In this document: positions 28,261 to 39,498 of the stretch, piece after piece | Layout of the letters: each line of letters opens with the position of its first letter | Numbering within the stretch: position 1 is the stretch's first letter | NCBI GenBank assembly: GCA_000349905.1 | Contig: KB722743.1 | Location: 835,420 to 899,419, forward strand | Length of the DNA stretch: 64,000 nucleotides | Origin: Volvariella volvacea V23 | Taxonomy: Eukaryota; Basidiomycota; Agaricomycetes; Agaricales; Pluteaceae | Reading direction: 5' to 3' | Notes under the pieces: generated by a model | Told to the model about the DNA's origin: nothing | The model's input: the letters and a program-made list of their open reading frames with translations, nothing else | Databases searched by the model: none | Made by a program: the position numbers and the translations under genes

Positions 28261-29881
28261 ATGGCACGAGGATTGGACGCTCTGGCCCTATCGCTCGTGT
28301 CCATCGTGACACCCAGTCTTGCGCAGGATTATCCGGGGCGAGTTCTCCTTTATACTGCCACAGCTGGCTACCGACACGACTCAATACCGACGGCTGTGGG
28401 GGCTCTTACAAGCAGAGCATCTTCGATCAATGTAATATTCGAGCACACTGAGGATCGCACCCTGTTTAACGACGAGTACCTGGGGAGGTTCGATGCGGTT
28501 GCCTTCCTCAGTACAACTGGTGAAGGTAAGCATAACGCAGTATTTGAGTGGCGTCATATAAACACCTGGATTAGTACTCGACGATACAGGTAAGGATGCC
28601 TTTCAGAGGTACCTTGACCAAGGGGGGAATTTCGTTGGCATCCATTCCGCGTCGGATACCCTAGTCAACACCACATTTTACGCAAACGAAGTTGGTAAGA
28701 GGCCAGGTAACCCCTTTGAGTTATGTTTAAAAGAGCTCAATGATAAAGACATCAGGTGCCCTATTTGACTACCATGCGGACTTACAGGACGCGGTTCGTC
28801 CGGTTTGGTGGAACTCTGAACATCTGGGTTGACCCTCTGCTAGGTCGTGGATGTTGTCGACTCATCTCACCCAAGCACGAGCATGCTCCCAGCACGATGG
28901 GAAGTGCATGACGAAATGTGAGCCTCGTGTGTCCTTGTTCCAACCTTATTAGGCTGCTAACAACAATTGTATCCCTTACGCCTCAAGGTATAATTTCAAA
29001 TCAGATCCTCGAAGGATTGGAGCTACGGTGGTACTTTCAGCGGATGAATCATCGTACGCTGGTTCGTTCGCATTTCCTCCGTTTCAATCTCCGTTGCTCC
29101 TCCTTTTCTGTTTTCGGAAGATATATCCTTATTTCCATCTACCCCTGCCTTTTCCACCCAGCTTCCGCCTCGTTTTGAACACTCTGGTTCTCCTACAACC
29201 TACTAATTATGGCCACTTGCGTGCCTCATCGTTTTTCCAGATCACGGGCCCCGGCAATATGACCACGGTTCGCCTCACCCAACAGGTAAGGATATGACGA
29301 GATAATCGATATCATGTATTCCTCGAGATCTTGTGGAGAAACAATCCGCCCAGAGGATCATCTGACTCGTACCTTGGCAGCGTGGTTCCAGGACCGTGGA
29401 GCAGGGGTTCAAGTTAATGGCACTGCAGGACGAAGTTTCTATACCAGCCTGGGTCATCTCAACGAAACGTGGCAGGTGAGATCCTAGCACCACTTGCTCA
29501 AAAAGCACAACACCCCTTTCATTTATCGGCCACTGATTGCGTCTGGTTTGGATTCAACCACGCACAGGATGAGCTCTTTTTAGCCCACGTTTTAGGTGGG
29601 ATTACCTGGGCTCTACAAGCCAACACGACACGCGCCTTCAATCCTTCCGCTCAAGTCGGCAATAACGTTGATATGGTGGCCCATGACCCAGAAACCTCGG
29701 CTACAACTCCAGGTTCATCGCCCAGCACTTCCCCAGTAACCCAAGACCCCGTGTATGTTCTCTCAACATAAAAGGAACGAACACACTCACAAATGTGGTT
29801 GACAGGGAGTCGTCAAGTCCAACAAACCAGGGGATTCTAGCTTGGTTCTTAGGGCTGATGGGCCTGGTGGTATTGGCCTAA
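28261..29881 (+). CDS. Secreted ThuA-like protein, probable GPI anchor
   Basis: MARGLDALALSLVSIVTPSLAQ is a clean signal peptide starting at 28261. The mature part is a ThuA-like (trehalose-utilisation / class I amidotransferase-like) domain: RVLLYTATAGYRHDSIPTA, YDAVAFLSTTGE-type wording, FQRYLDQGGNFVGIHSASDT, LFDYHADLQ, PSTSMLPARWEVHDEMYNF and RSFYTSLGHLNETWQDELF with HVLGGITWAL. After about residue 255 comes a Ser/Thr/Pro linker, then ILAWFLGLMGLVVLA at the very C-terminus, uncharged and hydrophobic, as expected for a GPI-attachment signal. It has several introns and stops at 29879-29881. ThuA-like proteins are poorly characterised and the substrate is unknown; extracellular sugar or cell-wall metabolism is only a guess. 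Confidence 0.85.
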
Positions 29882-29918
29882 TCTTGGATTCATATCCCGA
29901 AGGGTGAGAGGCAAAAAA

Positions 29919-30007
29919 TCCTTCGAACCGGGGTCGAACCAGTGACCTTGGGATGGCAAAGCAGTAACCATTACAGTCCCACGCTCTTCCAGCTGAGCTA
30001 TCGAAGG
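29919..30007 (-). tRNA. tRNA-Tyr (GTA) with 16-nt intron
   Basis: On the minus strand the 5' acceptor strand CCTTCGA pairs with the 3' strand TCGAAGG plus discriminator A. The D-arm is GCTC...GAGC, the anticodon stem TGGGA/TCCCA and the T-arm ACTGG-TTCGACC-CCGGT. The anticodon loop is CTGTAA plus a downstream A, giving anticodon GTA. Sixteen bases are inserted after position 37, the usual site of nuclear tRNA introns. C1-G72 is the eukaryotic tyrosine identity pair. Removing the intron leaves a 73-nt tRNA before CCA addition. It begins 38 bases after the ThuA stop. Confidence 0.93.
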
Positions 30008-30166
30008 ATACGGCTCGGCGTTTCTTTGCACATATACATAGAGCAGTGACGAAAGTCAGATTGTGGAAAAAATCGGAGTTAAGAAAGCATTGAAGTCGAA
30101 TCTTCCGAGTACGGCTTTGAAAATTAGATCTATTGGGGCCGTATGCAAACTATCGGGTGAATTAAG

Positions 30167-30507
30167 TTAGGCATCAATGTGTTTGTACCCTTGCACCTGC
30201 GAAACGGTGAGCACAGAAAGATGGCAAAAAAACGTGTCACGCACCCTATTACGCTTGAGCATGTCGAGGTACTTATCAGCCAGCCACTTGCAATTTTCGT
30301 AGTGATTCACGCCCTCAGCCTTCTGACACTTCTCCAATTCCTCCCGAACAAGCCTTGCTTCCATTGCTCGAACCCACGACTCACGAATGTGATCGTCTCG
30401 CTCTTGTAGCTTGGCTGATAGGTGCGGAAAGTGGTTATTAAGGAGGGGCAAGACAGTGACCACGACGCACCTTTAATTTCTGCGGTCTTCAGCTCATCTA
30501 TGGCCAT
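30167..30507 (-). CDS. Mitochondrial complex I subunit, PDSW/NDUFB10-like
   Basis: Small accessory subunit of NADH:ubiquinone oxidoreductase. The start MAIDELKTAEIK at 30507 is joined by an intron of about 55 nt to AKLQERDDHIRESWVRAME, then REELEKCQKAEGVNHYENCKWL and KYLDMLKRNR. A second intron precedes the final QGYKHIDA. The CxxxEGxNxxxxC pattern (KCQKAEGVNHYENC) is the hallmark of the PDSW family, whose paired Cys form disulphides in the intermembrane space. The fungal forms are short (about 90 residues), so this looks complete. No presequence is evident, as expected for this subunit. Confidence 0.85.
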
Positions 30508-30816
30508 TTTGGTTGACGTGAAGTGGGAGGAGCTTATTTGGGTATATTTGGTCAGACCGAGTTCTCCCCAGGTTCCCACATACAACGGGTGCATATTGCT
30601 CGTTGTCATTGCCGTCCTCACAATACTCCATCAAGACTGCTTTGTGCACTGCAATAGTGCACACGGAATCACATTGCTGGAGTGCAATCAAGGTGTTCGC
30701 CTCGAACTCGGGAGTTATGACCGGCTTGCCCGCCCCTGGTAAATCACATGCCCACATAAGCTCGTATATGATATATCCAGGGCGGGTCCTTCGTTCACCT
30801 AACCACGGCCTTCACC
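30508..30816. promoter_or_regulatory. Divergent promoter: complex I subunit / enoyl-CoA hydratase
   Basis: About 309 bases between two divergent starts. A minus-strand frame of 88 codons (30494-30757) crosses it but resembles nothing I recognise and overlaps the complex I start, so I treat the region as promoter and leader. Confidence 0.5.
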
Positions 30817-31937
30817 ATGTCGTATCCTTTGATGCTACCTAAAGAGAATCCATTAATTACACTTACCCATCGTATGTGACCACGTTCTGTTAATTTATGG
30901 CTTCTTGCTGACCACCAGCAGCCAAGGATCATCTCTGGTTAATTGAACTGCACAATGGACAAGACAGCAGATTGACGGTAGACCTTGTGGACCATGGCCT
31001 CAAGCCCGCGCTGGACGCTGTTGAACAACATTGGCGGGAGAATTGGAGAGCGGCGCGGTTGGCTAAGGACAAGTCTGGTGGAAAAGGTGCTTTAATCATA
31101 GTTGGCAAGCGCGATCAGGACAAGTTCTTTAGCAATGGCAAGCACGCTTCATGGTATCCCAGCGTTCTTATTCTCATACCGACGCGTTAGGTCTTGATTT
31201 TCCTAATGTCGTCGCCAATCCAAATTTCTTCCCTGGTGTGTAGCATGTTTCATTCTTTGGCATTCGCTCAATTCACGCCCGTCAGTGACCTTCAATCCCC
31301 TCCTAAGCAGGTTATTAACATTTCCGAGTACGTCCCCTTTAATCCATACAGTTACGATGTAGTAAGTCCATTTCCAGTCCCAACCATTGCCGCCATCAAT
31401 GGACACTGCTTCGCGGGTGGCTTTATGTTTTCCCTTGCATGCGATTACCGCGTCATGACTGATGGGAGTAAACGCAACGCCTGGGTATGCATGAATGAGG
31501 TAAGTCGAAATCCCTGTTGGTGCTCAGTTACTCAGTCTTGTAGGTTCATTTTGGAGCTGTCTGGCCCCTCTCATTCGCCGCTATTCTTCGTGCGAAAGTT
31601 GGTGATGCTAGGCTCCATCGGAAGATAGCCCTGGAAGGACATAAATTCACTCCATCAGAAGCACAGGCTGCTGGTATCGTTGATCAGCTCGTCAATGGAG
31701 ACACAGGCGCTGTTCTATTAGCAGCAGAGAAAGTAGCGGGTTCTGTTGCTCAAAATGCTCAGTCTGGGGTATGGGGGCTGATCAAGGTTTGTTTCTTGGC
31801 ACTGGACGTGAGCGTGGTCGCGTACTCATTCGTAAACACAGAGGGATCTATATCGTGATACGCTCGAAACCATCCACAAGGACCTCAGAATTACGAGCGC
31901 AGAAATCGAAGACATGGCATTCAAGTCAAGGCTCTGA
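30817..31937 (+). CDS. Peroxisomal enoyl-CoA hydratase/isomerase family protein (PTS1 SRL)
   Basis: Crotonase-fold enzyme, probably a delta3,delta2-enoyl-CoA isomerase or hydratase for beta-oxidation. MSYPLMLPKENPLITLTHP starts at 30817 and continues after an intron as KDHLWLIELHNGQDSRLTV, then GALIIVGKRDQDKFFSNG, LDFPNVVANPNFFP, FNPLLSRLLTFPIPTIAAINGH, CFAGGFMFSLACDYRVM (oxyanion-hole Gly region), MNEVHFGAVWPLSF and HKFTPSEAQAAGIVDQLV. It ends MAFKSRL; SRL is a type 1 peroxisomal targeting signal. The intron at 31138-31190 begins GC rather than GT; only this choice keeps the conserved NGLDFP frame. About 275 residues, complete. Whether it acts as isomerase or hydratase cannot be settled by eye. 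Confidence 0.85.
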
Positions 31938-32478
31938 CAATAATTTGGATGCAGGGCTGCATTGCAGCCAACCGCCTCGCCAAACGCTGTTATACGTTGA
32001 CTGTACTATACGACTGCTTCGTATTCTTAATTGGGAGACAAAGGACGCCTTCATGCGTGCATACACCAAGAATCTGATCAGGCTTGACTAGTGTCACTAT
32101 AACTCGAGCTTTGATGGCAAGTACTGCGCTCCTCGTCTTCGGACTTGAACTCTATTCTATCGCATCAGACCAGAATGGCGGTGCTCTTGGTTTCCATCTG
32201 CGGAGGCTTGGTATCTGCATCCCAGCATGCACTTTATTGTGTGTACCCGGAGCAACCCATTACGTCACGTATAAGAACAAAAACCTGGAAGATTGAGGCG
32301 TAATTGTCAACGACAATGAACGGTCGTGGCTGGGCCTCCTCTCTCAGGCACTCCGTGTATATAATGCGACGTGCATCAGACTCTTCCAATATCTTGTTTT
32401 CACGCCCCAGCTCCTGGTTGAGCTCCAAATTTGTTTGCTAAAACCGGATCCAGACGCTGGACGACCGCTACCAAATTC
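31938..32478 (+). other. Intergenic region before the aspartic protease pair
   Basis: About 540 bases holding the 3' end of the hydratase gene and the promoter of the first protease. A plus-strand frame of 70 codons (32084-32296) has hydrophobic content but no ATG-led model I can support. Confidence 0.5.
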
Positions 32479-34272
32479 ATGGCTGGACCTTCAATCCTGC
32501 ATTTCTTGAGCTTGCTGGCGGGCTTGCTTTCCCTTGCTGCTTGCGTTAATACTCGTCCACTTCGTCGCGATGTGGGCCTACTGCATTTGCCCCTTAATCT
32601 TGTACGGCCTCGTGGTGATGTGCACCCGACCATAGTGCGTACACATTTCTCCCCTATCTCGTGAGCTAACAAGCGACGCGGGTGATATTCAGCGCCTCCA
32701 ACAACACATTAACCATGCTCAACTACGTCATTCGCATATAACCGGCCGCGAGCCTACCAATCCAAGCACATTTGAGTCGAACCTTAGAAAACGCATGGAG
32801 GTGGTTTCTTCTGTACATTCAGCGAGGCAGGTAATTTCAATCGCCAACACAGGGTAAGTTTTCAGTGCCTAACTAATTCCGTCGGATATAACCAACCATT
32901 TCCTTTAGGCCAAATGCCACCGTTGGCAACGCAGCAGGCCTTACCGATGCAGAGATCACAGCGATCTTCGGTGGTGGCTTCACCGTGGCCGGGAGTCCTG
33001 CAGTAAGCAATTCACTCGGTCTCAATATCATGTATGTCGTGCTCCTGTTTGTCATAACCCGGGCCTCATTTCCTCAGAGCGAATGATGTAGGCTATTTTG
33101 CAGACGTGCTTATTGGAACACCAGCACAATCGTTCCGCCTTCTCGTGGACTCAGGATCAGCTGATACTTGGGTTGGTACTGACACTTGTGTGTCGGAAAT
33201 TGGTGGCGGATGCGTGCGTACGAATTATACTATCTCAACATAGAGCTTACATTAAATTCTTAGGGTGACCATATCTTCTTAGGTCCTGATGTTTCCAGCT
33301 CTTTGGTGGTCACCACGGATCCTTTTAACATTACTTATCGGACCGGCGCAGTTTCTGGTGTCAAGGTCACAGATAATATTGTCCTTGCTGATCTGAGCTT
33401 GGATGCCCATGCCTTTGGCATCGCTTTAAACCAGACATTGGATTTTGCCAGTAATGGAGTTTTGTTCGACGGTGTAATGGGTCTTGCACGATCTGCAAGT
33501 GGCTTCAGTCTATCCCCTACTACTTCATACTTACCTGTTTGAAGGCAATATCCGCCCAAAACACGGCAACGCCCGTCGAGTCTCTTGCACAACTTCGATT
33601 GATTCAGAGTGCCATTACGTCTTACAAGCTCGGAAGACTTGCAGATGGGAACAATAATGGGGCAATTACCTTTGGGTCGGTCTTCATACATGCAATTTGC
33701 CAAAATTCTAGCTGATATCTCCTAGTGGATTAGATGCAACCGCATTTGACCCGAATTCATTAGTAACTGTTGAGAATGCCAATTCTCAGGGCTTTTGGGA
33801 GGTCAACCTCGATAGCATTACCATTGATGGTACTGACACCGGACTGAGCGGTCGTACTGCTATTCTTGATACCAGTAGCGCCCTCATCCTCTGCCCACAA
33901 GCAGATGCTGAGGCACTGCATCAGGCAATCCCTGGAGCCAGATCTGATGGACAGGGTGGCTTCATTCTTCCTTGTACGACGAATGCGAGAATCGCGCTGT
34001 CCATTGGTGGTACAGCATTTGAAATCGACTCAAGGGACCTATCATTTGCTCCACTAAACTTGAATGACCCGGCTGGTGAATGCATCTCAGGCATTGCAGC
34101 GAATGATAACGACAACTCCAATCAGTGGCTCGTGAGTAGAATACTTCACGTTTCCATCGCTCATGTGGCATCTAACTTACTCATTAAACAGGTTGGAAGT
34201 ATATTCTTAAAATCTGTTTATTTTTCTCATGACGCTACCGCGAATACAGTTTCATTCGCAAAGCTCATATAA
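32479..34272 (+). CDS. Secreted A1-family aspartic protease, copy 1 (altered second active-site motif)
   Basis: Pepsin-like secreted protease. MAGPSILHFLSLLAGLLSLAAC at 32479 is a signal peptide, followed by a propeptide with HINHAQLRHSHITGR. The mature enzyme begins near NDVGYFADVLIGTPAQSFRLL. The first catalytic motif is VDSGSADTWVG (Asp at about 33149). The flap region includes FNITYRTGAVSG, then VLFDGVMGLARS, SLSQQGNATPVESLA, GGLDATAFDPNSLVTVEN and GFWEVNLDSITIDG. The second catalytic motif reads AILDTSSALI at 33862-33891, where DTG is usual: Asp is kept and Gly is replaced by Ser. CISGIAANDN and VGSIFLKSVYFSHD complete the fold. Several introns, intact to 34272. A paralogue follows 237 bases downstream. 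Confidence 0.88.
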
Positions 34273-34509
34273 TCTGCATAATTTATTGAGTTGTACCTCA
34301 CAACCTGCGTAATATATCATGTAATGTATGTCTAGAGGCAGAATAGCCTTCATTTTCATCTTTTCTTGTTGGAATTGAGGGAGCCCCTATGTAAAGGCGA
34401 GTGATCGTAGGATGAATTTCTATTATGGTATAGCCTTAGGTCCGAACGCAACTCGCTCCTTGCCACTCGCCTCGATCTTTAACGTCCCGCCATCGCGCCA
34501 TCGGCTTAT

Positions 34510-36361
34510 ATGCGCTCCTTAAAACTCACGCCATTCATTTTTGCTTTCCTACCTGACGAAACTGCGTTATGTAGTCCGGCGGGTTTTCCCCCACAAGTTG
34601 TTGTCGCTCCACTACATGCTATCAAAAGCCGCATTTCGAGCTTAAACGCAACCCACGCTACTATCGTGAGTAGATACGCAGCTCACCAAGTTCATTCACA
34701 AATTCTATCTCAGGTCCATCACCAATATATTAATCATGCAAGGCAACGCTACGCTCGCATAGCTGGGCGACCACCGCTTTCAACAGATGTCATACGGGGT
34801 GAATTGATGCACAACTTATCGAAGCTCCCAGGAGCTCAAGACAAGTACCTGGTGCCGAGTGGGGTATATGCGGTCACCTATGCTAGCTTGGATGTCGAGT
34901 GGGTGGTTTTGTGTGGGCTATGACGACTTATCAATTATTTCAAGGACAAACGATATCGGCTGTGAGCAATATGCAGCACTTGGGATAATGATACTCAACA
35001 GTGTTGCTAGATACAATGCCTATGCACATCGGAACTCCTCCACAGACATTCTATATGCTCATGGACTCTGGTTCAGCCGACACTTGGGTCGGTGACAATA
35101 ATTGTAAAACTTATACAGGGAGCAGATGCGTGAGTGAGTAGTGGCATATGTTCCTTCTGACTTACGACCAAATAGCGCCATAAACACCTCTACCATACCA
35201 ATGAAAGCACAACTCTGAGCAAGACCAACAGGATGTGGTCGATCACTTATGGATCTGGTTCAGTGACTGGTTCCATAGTCAAAGAGTCGCTTTCTGTGGG
35301 TCCACTACATCTCGACCAGTTTTCTATGGGTGTTGTCTCGAGTGAGACTGCCCAGTTTCAGAAGTAAGTGAGATTACCCCGCACACCCCATGGTTCTTTA
35401 CCCATTTTATCTCCAACAGGGTAGAATTCGATGGCATCTGTGGATGCGCGAAATCGGTGAGCGTCGAGCAACATTACCAGTAAAGACAAAATAATTACCA
35501 GGGATGTAGTCTCTATCTCAGCAAGGCAATCCAACGCTTATTGAAGCCCTATATCGAGCAGGCTTGATCCCTCAGCCCATTATATCCTTCAAGTTGTCCC
35601 GAGTTCGCGAAAGTGGACATGGCGAAGTAGCATTCGGGGGCAAGAACCCTAGGCACTACAAACCAGGAACTGAAGTGACGGTGGAAAATGTTAACAGTGA
35701 TGGATTTTATGAAGCCCGCCTGGACTCCATTCGAGTAAATGGACGCGATACAGGGTTGAAATGGCGTAATGCCATTCTGGACACCGGCACGGTGAGTCAA
35801 AACTATTTCTTTGAATTGTCATAGTAGTTTTCTTACCAGTTCGCGAACAATGCCGTGCTACGGTGTTGATACTAAATAGACGATGGTTTTGTTTGATCGC
35901 AAGGTTCGTGTAGGGTCCAACTATTTTGGGGCGCAACTCCTCACGGCGAATCCCCCAGGCTGCTCAAAAGATCCACGGACTTATACCAGGAGCAGAAGTA
36001 CTGGATTCCGGCATGGGTTGGAAGGTGCCCTGTGACACCAAGGCAGCGATAGAGCTTGAGTTTGGAGGCAAATTATTTCGCATCGTCTCCCGTGACATAG
36101 CCTTGATCCCATTAGACCCGGATAACCCCAACGAGACGCAGTGCATCTCTGGGATAGGGATTGGTGACGACATGGGGCCTGGCCAGATACTCGTGAGTAC
36201 CTCGTTTTTGGATTGCGACGAACAAAAGGTGACATCTTACCCTAAACCCTTCATTTTCCTTCCTATTTCGTGCTGTACAGGTGGGGGACGTATTCCTCAA
36301 AAGCGTGTATGTGACCTTCAACTTTCGTAGCAACCAAATCACCGTGGCCCAAGCTGTTTAG
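34510..36361 (+). CDS. Secreted A1-family aspartic protease, copy 2
   Basis: Tandem paralogue of the preceding gene. MRSLKLTPFIFAFL at 34510 is a short hydrophobic leader; a long propeptide contains VHSQILSQVHHQYINHARQR. The mature part has TMPMHIGTPPQTFYML, first motif MDSGSADTWVG, ITYGSGSVTGSIV, VEFDGICGCAKS, SLSQQGNPTLIEALYRAGLI, FGGKNPRHYKPGTEVTVEN, GFYEARLDSIRVNGRDTGL and second motif AILDTGTTMVLFD (complete DTG, joined across an intron). CISGIGIGDDMGPGQILVG and a short tail follow to 36361. Copy 2 shares with copy 1 the TVENxNSxGF, LDSIxxxGxDTGL and AILDT wording, which points to duplication. Extracellular nutrition is the likely role. Confidence 0.88.
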
Positions 36362-36413
36362 CGCTTGGAAGCGCCACTGCTGAGAATGCATTCCATTTGT
36401 TCATTGCGCTATT

Positions 36414-36797
36414 TTGCCTGTTTATCACTGGTCCATTGTATCCGCATATCTGTACTCTACACCATTTCTTTGCTCGACGGTTATCGAGGAGTGGACTGTG
36501 GCAAGAAAACGACGTCCGGGCAACCAGACGATATATCGGAATCTCGGAAACCAAGATGCACCACCTATGGGTGTACCAGTAAGCGCACGGCAATGAAATA
36601 ACAAGGGAGATAACAAACCCCTCTGCACCGGCTGTGGAGAATGGATCATACCTATGCCTCGTGCCACGTGCCGGAACGTCACAAACGGAACTACCGGCGC
36701 AAATTGGTCAGCCTCTCCTCCAAAACCCTTCCTCCCGTTCGGCGGCTCTCTGCAAGCGGGCTGCCCATTGGGCCAAGTGTTGTTACTTGTGATCTAG
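36414..36797 (+). pseudogene. Unidentified open frame interrupted by one TGA
   Basis: One frame stays open for about 127 codons apart from a single TGA at 36594-36596. Upstream it reads ARKRRPGNQTIYRNLGNQ and DAPPMGVPVSARQ. Downstream it reads GDNKPLCTGCGEWIIPMPRA and FLPFGGSLQAGCPLG. I do not recognise it. A GTAAGC donor-like site at 36579-36584 and an AAG acceptor-like site shortly after would remove the stop in frame, but the intron would be only about 27 nt. It could be a small gene, a decayed gene or chance. Confidence 0.25.
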
Positions 36798-37500
36798 AAT
36801 TCGGCACATGGTAATACATGAACATAAAACAGACCGTAAATAGATAGCTCCGGAATGAAAGGGAAGAGGAAATAGGGAACATTGAGATGGGATTTCATCG
36901 ATTGGCTGATTGATTAATGTTTGCACCTTGAGAGAGCATAATTGCATGTGTGAAAATGTGTATCGCATGAACAAATGTAAAGGAGTGGAGGGGAACATGG
37001 CCCTAACAATGCCTGAGGAATTGCAAGAAAGCAGCGGACAAAACGAATGAGAAATTTATACATGACAGGATAAGGAGAGGACTGCGAGTTGAACGGGAAG
37101 AGAAGCGAAGGATCGTGGTTCTGTTGCTTGTCAGATTAAGGGTTGGAAGGATATTGCAGGGTACGGGTAGGAACAAGAAGCCTGCGGTTGTCTGCCAATA
37201 GATTTGGGGGGGGGGGGTGACGAGTCTTTGCTCAAGGGTTGGAATTCGGGAGTGCTTCTTCAGGTGCAAAAGGTGGTGTAGGTGTCGGTCGTCGTTGTGA
37301 ACGATGATGGAATCGGAAGATGTCTAGAGGGCCACCAGAAACGATTCCGAAGCCTTGCATGATGTATTCAAACAGATGGAACGGGGGTGAAGTACACTTG
37401 AATTGGTAATAACAGGGGGCGGTCCACGACAATAATAAAGGGAATCGACCGAGGAATCAACGGATAGGCAAGATCGAGAGCACATATAGACGGGGATTGG
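36798..37500. other. Intergenic region with a G12 run
   Basis: About 700 bases downstream of the LAMMER kinase stop (-). No exon recognised. A run of 12 G lies at 37206-37217. It probably contains the kinase 3' untranslated region. Confidence 0.55.
37206..37217 (+). repeat. G12 homopolymer
   Basis: Uninterrupted run of 12 G (C12 on the kinase transcript strand), about 290 bases past the kinase stop. Length is likely variable. Confidence 0.85.
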
Positions 37501-39498
37501 CTATATTTCATTGGGGATTGTCATGGAAAAGTATGGGTGGTTGAGAGCCTCTCGAACGGTAAGACGATGATCGGGGTCAAATGTGAGAAGCCGTGACACC
37601 AAATTCAGGAATTGTCGGTTGATTGGGTCAGTTGGTGGTATCACCTCCTAGAAGCGACGATCAAACAGTGAGAGGGCACGAGAATAAGAGTAAAACACAC
37701 CGAAAGGGGTCGAGTATTGCGGACGTCTTTCTTGCTTTGCTTCGATGATTTAGCCTTCGGCCAATCAAGCTTAGCACCCTCTTTGAAGAATTCGGGCTTT
37801 GATCTAGCGCCTGCTCGAGCGAAGCGTTCAGGCATCTTGCCCATGACCATCTCCATCATGGCAAGATGTTCCAGATTATCATGTGTTTGGAATAATGCCA
37901 TGCCCGTATAGAACTCTACAAGGATGCAACCCAATGAGTAGGCATCGCAGGGGAATGACCAACCAAGACCTAACAAGGACGTCAGCAACGCACAAGGCGC
38001 TAGAGGGAGACAACTTTACCGAGAATAATCTCTGGTGCCCGATAATGACGGGTACTAACTACCATGGAGTGGTATTCAGATTCAAAGGTTGCTGAGCCAA
38101 AATCGATTAACCGGATATCCGTTGAATGCAATAGACGTTTGGGCTTTGTTACACTGTTGCGCTGAGATCGTGTCGAGTGAGCAGGAGTTCAATCGCTGCA
38201 AGAACACAACTTGTACCTTTCCAGGGACAGAAACTTGAACGACTCTGTAGTCATTATTAACGAGGAGTATATTTTCTGGCTTAAGATCGGTATGAATGAG
38301 GCGAAGGTCGTGAAGAACTGTAAATCAATTCAATTGAGAAACTGCGCCGCAGATGACAAAGAAACTTCGGGAGACATACAAGCAACACTCCCAAGCAGCT
38401 GGCGTGCAAAGTCTTGGATGTGGTGTCGTGGGAAGGGGGCGAAATCATTATCCTTGAGGAAATCATAAACACACATCCCTAGCAGCTCAGACACCAAGCA
38501 AATATGGTTCTTGTGATCGAAATAGTCCAGGAGGTGAATGCATTTGCTGTGGATGATGTGTGAGTGGCACTGCGGTCAAGTTGTAAGGGGATATGTAACA
38601 TACTGCCGGTTCAGTGGATCGCGTTCCTTGAGTTTTTGGAGGACGCGAATCTCGATTTTACTGGCATCACGGTACTTTGGAATTGCGCGAATAATTTTGA
38701 TCGCTACCTTGGTGTTGGTCTCTGTATCGACTGCCTCTACAACCTTGCCAAATGTTCCTTGGCCCAATAGCCGAACCGTGCGATCTGTTACGATGATTGT
38801 CAAACGTGGACAGCAAAATGAGTGCTGTGGACATACAGCGACGGAAGATCATATCATCGGGAACGATGATATAGTGACCCTCCTTGTCGTCGCAAGAAGG
38901 TGGCCCCTTTGAATTCTGTGATGCGAAAAACTGAGGACTGAGCATGTGAAGGAAGTAGAGGCGAGAGAGACATTACCTCGGCGGTGGCAGCGAGGGACTT
39001 GCCGTCCCAGTGCTTCGCTGCAACAACAGCCTGAGACTGTTGGATTGTAGGAGCAACCTTCTTGGTGGGCGGTGCACGGACCTCCTCGAGATTGTCCCTC
39101 TTTCTCTTCTTGGGCGCCGGCGCCGAGACAGCAGCTGAGCTACTGGAAGATAAGGCCTGAGCTTCGGCGGCAGCTCTGGCTCTGGTCCTAATAGGAGCAG
39201 AATAGATTGGAGGCTGGTAAGAGGCGGAATAGGCACCGTTGTGAGCGACAGACGGGGAAAGGGTCGGCGGAGGAGGAGTATCCTCTATTACGATAACTTC
39301 TCGAACTTTGCCGCTGCTATCGACCTCTTGGACTTCACTGTAGTTGACGGTATACTGGTGGGCGCGTTTCCGCTTACGGGTGGTCGTTGGAGGCGTAGGC
39401 ATGACGCTTGGACCAGGTGGAGTTGGATGAGTAACTTGGTTGAGGGGTGGCCGGGAATATTGCGACAGAACTTGCTGTGGCAGATGCACTGCCTGCAT
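37501..39498 (-). CDS. LAMMER (CLK/Kns1/Lkh1) dual-specificity protein kinase
   Basis: Kinase of the LAMMER family, which phosphorylates SR splicing factors and affects growth and stress responses. The start is taken at [14 protein letters not shown] (39498); an upstream in-frame ATG at 39603 would add 35 residues. A disordered, Ala/Ser/Pro-rich leader with KRKR and PKKRKRD (nuclear signals) precedes the kinase domain. Visible motifs are [16 protein letters not shown] (P-loop), VAIKIIR (ATP Lys), [11 protein letters not shown] (catalytic loop with Asp), LIDFGSATF (DFG), [24 protein letters not shown], and [11 protein letters not shown], which contains the family-defining LAMMER-like motif. 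It ends [12 protein letters not shown] at 37501. Several short introns. Intact. Confidence 0.93.

Noticed and set aside
29849..30031. Small minus-strand frame over 29.85-30.03 kb
   Set aside because: It runs across the tRNA-Tyr gene and is explained by it.
30494..30757. Minus-strand 88-codon frame as an extra N-terminal exon of the complex I subunit
   Set aside because: The subunit is full length from 30507 and this frame overlaps that start in another register with no family resemblance.
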